Shown here: in pieces, positions 15,575-22,341 of the stretch
Layout of the letters: the number at the start of each line of letters is the position of its first letter
Numbering within the stretch: position 1 is the first letter of the stretch
Notes under the pieces: model-generated
The model's input: the letters and a program-made list of their open reading frames with translations, nothing else
Told to the model about the DNA's origin: nothing
Databases searched by the model: none
Source: Spirochaetia bacterium
GTDB lineage: Bacteria; Spirochaetota; Spirochaetia; Treponematales; Breznakiellaceae
Direction of reading: 5' to 3'
DNA length: 28,879 nt
Assembly (NCBI GenBank): GCA_025997755.1
Contig: BNVA01000007.1
Coordinates: forward strand, 1 to 28,879
Position numbers and translations under genes: made by a program

Positions 15575-16440
15575 TGGCGGAAAGCACGGAAAGCACAGGA
15601 CTAAAAATATCCTACCAGTCAAAAGAGTCTATTGTTTGCCCCGTATGCAAAGCGGCTTTCCACCGTGAAGAATTGCTTTCCGGCAGCGGGCGTTTGATAG
15701 CAGGTTCACTTACCGACGAGTTACACAGACTCTATGAGCCGTCTGCAAAGTTTGGTGATATTTATCCGCTTGCCTATCAAGCTACCGTGTGTCCGGCGTG
15801 CTGGTTTGCGTCGATGGACGCTGATTTTACAAAACTGCCGGAAAATAAATGCGATGAGGCGCTGGAAGACGAGGAAAAACGAAAAGAAGAAGCCGCGCAG
15901 ATATATCTGGATGTTGATTTTGAAAAACCACGGGGACTTCCTGCAGGAATAATTTCGCAATACCTTGTTTTACGCTGCTATGATTATTACCCTGCCGCAA
16001 TCTCGCCGACCATAAAACAGGGGGTTGCCGCCTTGCGCGCCGGCTGGATGTTAGACGATCTTGATAAAAAAGAACCAGGACAAAATTATGATTGGCTTGC
16101 TGTTCTATTCAAGAAAAAGGCGCGTTTCTTTTATTCGCAGGCACTACAAAAAGAACAAACAGGTAAAGAGACACTTTCTGCCCTTGCAAATCTGGGACCG
16201 GATACAGATAAAAATTACGGCTACGAAGGCTTACTCTACCTTACCGGTCTTCTTGAATATAAATACGGCGATACAAGCGACCCCGAGCGCCGCCGGGCGG
16301 CAATTGATGAATGTAAAAGAACGCTGGCAAAGATGTTTGGTATGGGTAAATCATCAAAAAGTAAGCCGGGTCCACTTATGGAAAAATCACGCGAGTTATA
16401 CGATGCCTTTGCAAAAGAGCTAAACGAATTCGACGAATAG
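15574..16440 (+). CDS. DUF2225 family protein with paired CxxC motifs
   Basis: 288 residues. Two CxxC pairs, C22/C25 (VCPVCKAAF) and C73/C76 (CPACWFASMDADF), with the intervening DIYPLAYQATV, match DUF2225, a family found in Firmicutes and spirochaetes and probably zinc-binding. After a charged Glu/Lys helix (about 90-110) the rest is helical and TPR-like (KARFFYSQALQKEQ, YEGLLYLTGLLEYKYGD). No signal peptide. Function unknown. It overlaps ybbR by one base and so belongs to the cdaA transcript. Confidence 0.8.
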   Translation: MAESTESTGLKISYQSKESIVCPVCKAAFHREELLSGSGRLIAGSLTDELHRLYEPSAKFGDIYPLAYQATVCPACWFASMDADFTKLPENKCDEALEDEEKRKEEAAQIYLDVDFEKPRGLPAGIISQYLVLRCYDYYPAAISPTIKQGVAALRAGWMLDDLDKKEPGQNYDWLAVLFKKKARFFYSQALQKEQTGKETLSALANLGPDTDKNYGYEGLLYLTGLLEYKYGDTSDPERRRAAIDECKRTLAKMFGMGKSSKSKPGPLMEKSRELYDAFAKELNEFDE

Positions 16441-16444
16441 CCCC

Positions 16445-16473
16445 TTCACCTTTCCACATGGTTTTTGTATAAT
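16445..16473 (+). promoter_or_regulatory. Candidate promoter of htpG
   Basis: TTCACC (16445-16450), 17-base spacer, TATAAT (16468-16473). The consensus -10 is the strongest element. Transcription would start near 16480 and give a leader of about 115 bases containing the palindrome at 16517-16539. Confidence 0.5.
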
Positions 16474-16516
16474 TTAAGTATCAACTAATAAATACAAAAT
16501 AGAAGGAGAGAAGCTT

Positions 16517-16539
16517 AAAACAGTGCGGTGTACTGTTTT
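16517..16539. promoter_or_regulatory. Palindrome in the htpG leader, possible operator or RNA hairpin
   Basis: AAAACAGT (16517-16524), 7-base loop GCGGTGT, ACTGTTTT (16532-16539). It lies downstream of the candidate start site. It is not a CIRCE element (TTAGCACTC-N9-GAGTGCTAA). An AAGGAGAG just upstream (16503-16510) resembles a ribosome binding site but has no usable start codon after it. Confidence 0.35.
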
Positions 16540-16595
16540 GCCCCAATTCGTACAAGTTTACGTGGGATAAAAAAAGTTATAGGAGAGTTACTACT

Positions 16596-18482
16596 ATGGC
16601 ACAGCGCCAATTTCAAACTGAGGTGAGCCAACTGCTTCACCTAATCATTCATTCACTTTATTCAAACCGCGAGATTTTCCTTAGGGAGCTGGTTTCAAAC
16701 GCATCGGACGCGCTTGACAAACTAAAATACCTCACGGTAGCGGATGAAGCCTACAAGTCGTTAAGTTTTGATCCGCGCATCGATCTGGCTTTTAACAAGG
16801 ATCAAAAAACCATGACGATTAGCGACAATGGTATCGGCATGAACGAGCAGGAGCTTGCCGATTCGCTTGGAACAATCGCAAGGTCGGGTACAAAAGCCTT
16901 CCTGGAAAAGTTAAGCGCCGATGCGAAAAAGGACTCAAACCTGATTGGACAATTCGGCGTGGGCTTTTATTCGGCGTTCATGGCTGCCGATAAGATCGAA
17001 GTGATAAGCCGCAGGGCAGGCGAAGATGCGGCTTGGAAGTGGTCCAGCGACGGCAAAGACGGCTATGACATTGAAAGCGCCTCCCGCGAAACCCAAGGGT
17101 CTACGGTAATACTTCACCTAACGGAAGAAGGAACTGAGTATGCGAACCGCTGGTCAATCGAAGATATAATCAAGCGTTATTCAAACCATGTAGCGTTTCC
17201 AATCTACCTTACATACGACGAAAAAGAGTACGACGACAAGGGTAAGGAAAAAGGCTCCGTAACAAAAACCGACAGAATAAATTCCGGCACTGCAATCTGG
17301 CGCAGGGCAAAATCGGAATTAAAAGATGAAGACTACAATGAATTCTACAAACAGATATGTCATGACAGCGACGAGCCGCTTTTTTACATTCATACAAAAG
17401 CTGAAGGTACGCTGGAATATTCAACATTGTTCTACATTCCATCTAAAGCGCCTTTCGATATGTTCCACGCCGATTACAAGCCGGGTGTAAAACTCTATGT
17501 AAAGCGTGTATTTATAACAGATGATGACAAGGAATTGATGCCGGTATGGCTGCGTTTTGTACGCGGCGTTATCGACAGCGAAGACCTGCCGTTAAACGTA
17601 AGCCGCGAAATTTTACAGCAGAATAAAATTCTTCTAAATATTAAAAATGCATCGGTTAAAAAAATACTTTCCGAATTAAAAACTATCTCGGAAAACAACA
17701 AAGAAAAATGGAATGTCTTTTTAGAACAGTTCAACAGACCCTTAAAAGAGGGTTTGTACTCCGATTGGACAAACCGGGACGCGCTTCTTGAATTAGTCCG
17801 CTACAAAAGCACCGTTGCCGAAGGCTGGACAAGCCTTGCCGATTATACAAACCGCATGAAGAGCGATCAAAAGTACATTTACTATATCGCGGGCGGCGAT
17901 GAACAAACTTTGAAGGCATCTCCTCTGCTTGAGGCTTACAAAGAAAAAGGCATCGAAGTTTTGATAATGAATCAGGAGATCGACGAAATTGTAGCGCCGC
18001 AGATTGGAAGGTATAAAAAAGATTCCGGTTCGGGCGATTCAAAAGAATGGGAATTACGTGCCGTAAACCGCGCCGGAGCGGACGAGGAGTTAGGCGGCAA
18101 AGAGGACAAAAAATCGGAAGACGAGGCAAAGCCCATCATAGAAAAAATAAAAACCGCGTTAGGCGAAAGGGTAAAGGATGTTAAACTTTCCAAAAGATTG
18201 CACGATTCGCCTTCCTGCATTGTAGCCGATACCGACGATCCATCTATGCAAATGGCGCAAATGCTAAAGGCGATGGGACAAACCGACGGTTTACCGGATA
18301 TAAAACCCATACTGGAAGTAAACGGCGATCACAAGATCGTGCTGTCTTTAAAAGACACAGACGATAAAGATCGCATTGCCGACATAGCGGGCGTTCTTTT
18401 GGGAGAGGCTTTGCTTGTCGAGGGTGTCAAACTAAAAGACCCCGCCGACTTTGTAAAACGTTTAAACCGCCTGCTGATGTAG
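16596..18482 (+). CDS. htpG: Chaperone HtpG (Hsp90)
   Basis: Cytoplasmic ATP-dependent chaperone. 628 residues, full length. GHKL ATPase domain with NREIFLRELVSNASDALDKL (catalytic E31, N35), SDNGIGMNEQEL, LGTIARSGTKAFLE and GQFGVGFYSAFMAA; the middle domain contains RFVRGVIDSEDLPLNVSREI with the catalytic-loop Arg; the C-terminal dimerisation domain has DSPSCIVADTDDPSMQMAQM. AGGAGA (16581-16586) is 9 bases before the ATG. It forms its own transcription unit and converges with the phosphorylase gene. Confidence 0.97.
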   Translation: MAQRQFQTEVSQLLHLIIHSLYSNREIFLRELVSNASDALDKLKYLTVADEAYKSLSFDPRIDLAFNKDQKTMTISDNGIGMNEQELADSLGTIARSGTKAFLEKLSADAKKDSNLIGQFGVGFYSAFMAADKIEVISRRAGEDAAWKWSSDGKDGYDIESASRETQGSTVILHLTEEGTEYANRWSIEDIIKRYSNHVAFPIYLTYDEKEYDDKGKEKGSVTKTDRINSGTAIWRRAKSELKDEDYNEFYKQICHDSDEPLFYIHTKAEGTLEYSTLFYIPSKAPFDMFHADYKPGVKLYVKRVFITDDDKELMPVWLRFVRGVIDSEDLPLNVSREILQQNKILLNIKNASVKKILSELKTISENNKEKWNVFLEQFNRPLKEGLYSDWTNRDALLELVRYKSTVAEGWTSLADYTNRMKSDQKYIYYIAGGDEQTLKASPLLEAYKEKGIEVLIMNQEIDEIVAPQIGRYKKDSGSGDSKEWELRAVNRAGADEELGGKEDKKSEDEAKPIIEKIKTALGERVKDVKLSKRLHDSPSCIVADTDDPSMQMAQMLKAMGQTDGLPDIKPILEVNGDHKIVLSLKDTDDKDRIADIAGVLLGEALLVEGVKLKDPADFVKRLNRLLM

Positions 18483-18496
18483 GCATTCAGATGCAC

Positions 18497-18531
18497 CGGA
18501 GGCTAAACCGGCGCTTATAGGTTAGCCTCCG
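18497..18531. terminator. Hairpin between htpG and the phosphorylase gene
   Basis: CGGAGGCTAA (18497-18506) pairs perfectly with TTAGCCTCCG (18522-18531). It sits between two convergent stop codons, 15 bases past each coding end, as expected of a bidirectional terminator. No long T-run follows on either side. Confidence 0.55.
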
Positions 18532-18546
18532 TGATGACGTATAACG

Positions 18547-21087
18547 TTAGCCCCATTTGATAAAGCCGGAGCGGTACGGATGCACAAGTGCCGGATGTTT
18601 AGGCAGTATGCGTACCGTTTGCCCCTGATAGCCCGTTTCGGAACATTCTATCTTTACCTGATATTTATAACCGTTGCCTTCTTTACCGGCGCTTTTCATT
18701 TCAACATGAGATGCGTTTTCAATATCACGTTTTTGAGGTGACAGTTTCCCGTGGTAAAGCTCAACCAAGACTTCATTGGGCGAAAGAGAGCCAAGCTCTA
18801 TATATGCTGTTACGGTAAGATAATCACCCCTCTGCATTACGGGTCTTGCGTTCGACTCTATAGCTCCAATCTTTATGTTGTTCCATGAACCGGAAAGTTT
18901 ATTAAAATAAAGCGCAAGCTCTTTTGACTCGGCATAATCGCTTTTAACAATACGCTGATAGTTTTTTAACGCGGGTAAGTAATATTTGTTTGAATAATCC
19001 ATAAGCATACGGTGACTGGACATGGATTGTCCTATCTCTTTCATACAGTTCTTCATCATTTTGATCCAATCGCGGGGCAGTCCATCACGTCCTCTCGTAT
19101 AGAACATCGGAATTATGTCATGTTCCAGAAGATCATAGAGAGCCTTGCTTTCGATTTCATCCTGCAAACCCTCATCGGCGTACATTTCGCCGTTTCCTAT
19201 TGCCCAACCGACATTCGGGTTGTAAGCCTCGTCCCACCAGCCGTCAAGAATTGAGCAGTTGATTACACCGTTCATCGCAGCCTTCATGCCGCTTGTACCG
19301 CTGGCTTCCATCGGGCGGCGCGGGGTATTGAGCCAAACATCGCCTCCTGAGGTAAGGTAGCGGGCGACCGTCATATCGTAGTTTTCGACAAACACTATAT
19401 GGCTGGTAACATTGTTCTCTTTTGCAAAATGGACTATGCTCTTTATCAATTCCTTACCCGGTATATCGTGCGGATGAGCCTTTCCTGCGAATATAAGCTG
19501 AACCGGACGCTTGTCATCGCGCAACAGGCGCAATAGACGCTGCGGATCGCGTAGCAAAAGGTTACCGCGTTTGTAAGTAGCAAAACGGCGGGCAAAGCAC
19601 AAGGTCAAAGCGTAAGGAGAAAGTGCATCCTCGGCCTGTCTAATCTGCCTGTCAACCGCGCCGGAACGCCTGTAATGCTGTTTTAGGCGTTCCCGTACAA
19701 AGGCAACCAACTGTTCGCGCCGTCTTTCGTGCGTCCGCCAAAGCTCCTCGTCTGAAATACGATCCATACGGTTCCACACAGCAAGGTCTGTTGGTTTTTC
19801 TTCAAAGTTAGGTCCAAAATAACGGTCAAGCAAAGTACTCATACCGCTTGTTATCCATGTTTTAGGATGAACGCCGTTTGTTACGTGCCCTATGGGGACT
19901 TCCTTTAACGGCAGCTCGGGCCAGAGACCTTTCCACATATGCCGCGAAACTTCGCCGTGAAGACGTGCCACGCCGTTTGCATAAGCGGATAGCTTTAACG
20001 CGAGGACTGTCATACAGAAGGTTTCGCTGTCGTTAGCCGGATTTTCACGTCCCAAGGCAAGGAAATCATTCCAAGACAGACCCAAAATACCTGTCCAGGG
20101 TTTCATATATTTTTCAAGCAGGGGAATATCAAAACGTTCATTGCCCGCAGGAACCGGAGTATGAGTTGTAAATATGTTGGTAGCCCAAATCACTTCTCTG
20201 GCTTCGTTGAAGCTGAAACCTTTTTCCTGCATAAGCTCGCGTATACGCTCAAGGCTTAAAAAGGCGGCGTGTCCCTCGTTCATGTGCGTAGCGGCGGGAT
20301 TTATACCCATAGCCCTGAGTGCGCGTATACCGCCTATGGCGAGGAGTATTTCCTGCTGTATACGCTTTTCCTTGTCGCCGCCGTAAAGCGAGGCGGTGAT
20401 GTTACGAAAGTCCGGCGGATTTTCCTCAATGTTCGTATCAAGCAGGTACAAAAACGAGCGGCCGACCCTTACCTCCCATATCTGCGCGGAAGCCAGACGC
20501 CCTGCCAAATCCACGGAAATCGTAAGCGGTTTGCCGTCCTTGCCGGTTTTTCTTTCGACCGGAAGATTGTACCAGTCGTTTTCCGGGTAGCTTTCCTGTT
20601 GAAAACCATCGGCGTTCAAGTATTGCTGAAAATACCCCTGTCTGTAGAGCAGCCCTATACCGACAAGCGGCAGCCCCAGATCGGAGGAGGTTTTCATGTG
20701 ATCGCCGGAAAGTATGCCCAAGCCTCCCGAATAAATAGGCAGGGAAACATCCATACCGTATTCCATCGAAAAATAGGCGACCACATCCTTACGTCCGCCC
20801 TTATACCAAGTTTCGCGTTTCTTGTATTTTTGAAAACGGTCATAAACTTCCCGTAAGGCTGCAAGATAGGAATCGTCTTTGGCAACCTCGATAAGCCGCT
20901 CCTGACTAACCATGCCAAGCGCGGTAATCGGACTTTGATGCGACTGCATCCAAGTGTCGTAGTCCAAACGTATAAAAAGCTGAATCGCATCATAGTTCCA
21001 TGACAGCCATAGATTACGTGCAATCTCTTCCAGCGGCTTTAAAGAAGCCGGTAATTTAGGTTTAACGGTATATGTGGTAATATTCAT
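18547..21087 (-). CDS. glgP: Alpha-glucan phosphorylase (glycogen phosphorylase-like, GT35)
   Basis: Releases glucose-1-phosphate from glycogen or maltodextrin with phosphate, using pyridoxal phosphate. 846 residues, the size of the bacterial alpha-glucan phosphorylase branch that carries a DUF3417 N-terminal domain (LEEIARNLWLSWNYDAIQLF, residues 19-38). The body shows VAYFSMEYGM, YSGGLGILSGDHMK, ATHMNEGHAAFLSLERI, TTHTPVPAGNERF and IGHVTNGVH. The PLP site is SGTSGMKAAMNG with Lys at about residue 602. The C-terminal 100 residues form a beta-rich tail (LGSLSPNEVLVELYHGKL). No real Shine-Dalgarno precedes the ATG, only GGGGA directly against it. Single-gene unit. Confidence 0.95.
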   Translation of the reverse strand: MNITTYTVKPKLPASLKPLEEIARNLWLSWNYDAIQLFIRLDYDTWMQSHQSPITALGMVSQERLIEVAKDDSYLAALREVYDRFQKYKKRETWYKGGRKDVVAYFSMEYGMDVSLPIYSGGLGILSGDHMKTSSDLGLPLVGIGLLYRQGYFQQYLNADGFQQESYPENDWYNLPVERKTGKDGKPLTISVDLAGRLASAQIWEVRVGRSFLYLLDTNIEENPPDFRNITASLYGGDKEKRIQQEILLAIGGIRALRAMGINPAATHMNEGHAAFLSLERIRELMQEKGFSFNEAREVIWATNIFTTHTPVPAGNERFDIPLLEKYMKPWTGILGLSWNDFLALGRENPANDSETFCMTVLALKLSAYANGVARLHGEVSRHMWKGLWPELPLKEVPIGHVTNGVHPKTWITSGMSTLLDRYFGPNFEEKPTDLAVWNRMDRISDEELWRTHERRREQLVAFVRERLKQHYRRSGAVDRQIRQAEDALSPYALTLCFARRFATYKRGNLLLRDPQRLLRLLRDDKRPVQLIFAGKAHPHDIPGKELIKSIVHFAKENNVTSHIVFVENYDMTVARYLTSGGDVWLNTPRRPMEASGTSGMKAAMNGVINCSILDGWWDEAYNPNVGWAIGNGEMYADEGLQDEIESKALYDLLEHDIIPMFYTRGRDGLPRDWIKMMKNCMKEIGQSMSSHRMLMDYSNKYYLPALKNYQRIVKSDYAESKELALYFNKLSGSWNNIKIGAIESNARPVMQRGDYLTVTAYIELGSLSPNEVLVELYHGKLSPQKRDIENASHVEMKSAGKEGNGYKYQVKIECSETGYQGQTVRILPKHPALVHPYRSGFIKWG

Positions 21088-21093
21088 TCCCCA

Positions 21094-21122
21094 ATTCTAT
21101 TAGCAGGCTGGTTTTTGATCAA
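21094..21122 (-). promoter_or_regulatory. Candidate promoter of the phosphorylase gene
   Basis: On the - strand: TTGATC (21122-21117), 17-base spacer, TAGAAT (21099-21094), then six bases and the ATG. Transcription would start at or next to the start codon, giving a leaderless mRNA. Confidence 0.5.
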
Positions 21123-21158
21123 GACTACTATCGCGGGCTGCAAGATGATAAGATGCAG

Positions 21159-21190
21159 TATTGCCCTTTAATTTGACACATAAGGCAATA
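21159..21190. promoter_or_regulatory. Inverted repeat spanning the -35 of the iron-transporter promoter
   Basis: TATTGCC (21159-21165) and GGCAATA (21184-21190) flank the -35 box. A second small dyad, ATCTA-CAAT-TAGAT (21194-21207), covers the -10. Either could be a repressor site, for example for metal control, but neither matches a Fur box that I can recognise. Confidence 0.3.
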
Positions 21191-21202
21191 TACATCTACA
21201 AT
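21173..21202 (+). promoter_or_regulatory. Promoter of the ABC importer operon
   Basis: TTGACA (21173-21178), 18-base spacer, TACAAT (21197-21202): 6/6 and 5/6 matches. It would start near 21209 and give a leader of about 46 bases ending in TTTGGAGGAATT before the ATG. Confidence 0.65.
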
Positions 21203-21254
21203 TAGATATAGTCTCGTAGAGGCAATAATCTTTTTTCCTAAGTTTGGAGGAATT

Positions 21255-22262
21255 ATGAAACGTTTTACAGTCGCATTTGCTATGTTTGCTTTGATTACGG
21301 CGGGCGTTTTTGCCCAGCAGAAACTTATGGCGTACACCACGCTTGAAGAACCTCTGGCAAGAGAGCTTTTTGCTCAGTTTGAAAAAGACACGAAGATTCA
21401 TGTTGATTTTGTACGCTTATCCGGCGGCGAGGCGATAGCCCGTTTGGAAGCGGAAAAATCAAAACCGCAGGCATCAATTTGGGTGGGCGGCGTCGGGCTT
21501 GACCATATCACCGCAAAATCCAAGTCTCTTACCACTCCTTATAAATCACGCGCAGCCAATAAGACTCCCGCCGAATTCAAAGACCCGCAAAATTACTGGG
21601 TAGGGCTCTATGTTGGGCCTCTTACCTTTGTTACCAATGTTGCTAAAGCCAAAGAACTTGGCATTAACCCGCCGAAAAGCTGGGCAGACCTCCTAAAACC
21701 CGAATACAAGGGCAGAATCCGTATGGCAAACCCAAATAGCTCCGGTACGGCGTATAACGTCATTACAACTATCAGAACGCTTAACAACAAAGACGAGGCA
21801 AAAGCCTTTGAATACCTTAAAAATTTAGACGCCAACATAGATCAGTATACTCAATCCGGCTCCGCGCCCGGTAAATCCGTAGCCACCGGCGAGATTCCCA
21901 TAGCTATCGGCTATGCTCACGATCAGGTTAAGCTAAAGGTTGAAGGAGCGGATGTTGTGATAAACCCCCCTATTGAGGGTACCGGTTACGAGCTTGCCTC
22001 AATGTCGATTATTAAGAACGGGCCCAACGAGAAGAACGCGAAAAAACTCTACGACTGGATTCTTTCCGACAAAGCCGCGCAGGGCATATTTACAAAATGG
22101 TATGTAGTACTTGTTGCCGACGGAGCCGAAAAGCATCCTCAGGCTCTAAGCATAAAAGAAATAAAGACTATCAATCAGGATATGGCTTGGGATGGAGACG
22201 CGGTGAACAAAAAACGCCTTCTTGACGAATGGACGAATGACATAGGAAATAAACGCAGATAA
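21255..22262 (+). CDS. ABC transporter substrate-binding protein, FbpA/AfuA (iron) type
   Basis: 335 residues. A signal peptide (FTVAFAMFALITAGVFA, cleavage about residue 20) and a periplasmic type II binding fold: LMAYTTLEEPLARELFAQFE, SGGEAIARLEAEKSKPQASI, WVGLYVGPLTFVTN, PKSWADLLKPEYKGRIRMAN, IPIAIGYAHDQ. These match the AfuA/FbpA family whose members bind ferric iron, though relatives bind 2-aminoethylphosphonate or thiamine, so the substrate is inferred. The lipobox is absent, so it appears soluble or tethered by the uncleaved leader. Strong Shine-Dalgarno GGAGG (21246-21250). First gene of the importer operon. Confidence 0.85.
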   Translation: MKRFTVAFAMFALITAGVFAQQKLMAYTTLEEPLARELFAQFEKDTKIHVDFVRLSGGEAIARLEAEKSKPQASIWVGGVGLDHITAKSKSLTTPYKSRAANKTPAEFKDPQNYWVGLYVGPLTFVTNVAKAKELGINPPKSWADLLKPEYKGRIRMANPNSSGTAYNVITTIRTLNNKDEAKAFEYLKNLDANIDQYTQSGSAPGKSVATGEIPIAIGYAHDQVKLKVEGADVVINPPIEGTGYELASMSIIKNGPNEKNAKKLYDWILSDKAAQGIFTKWYVVLVADGAEKHPQALSIKEIKTINQDMAWDGDAVNKKRLLDEWTNDIGNKRR

Positions 22263-22341
22263 GCAAAAGAATATAAACCACAGGGAAATATATGTAAACT
22301 CTTTACCTCTATGGTTAAGCTATTCATAAAGGGGGTTGCTG

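Noticed and set aside
16517..16539. CIRCE (HrcA) operator before htpG
   Set aside because: The arms AAAACAGT/ACTGTTTT and 7-base gap do not match the CIRCE consensus.
20269..20856. 195-codon open frame on the + strand opposite the phosphorylase gene
   Set aside because: It lies fully antisense to a well-conserved gene with clear glycogen-phosphorylase motifs; its translation resembles no family and it has no promoter or ribosome site of its own.
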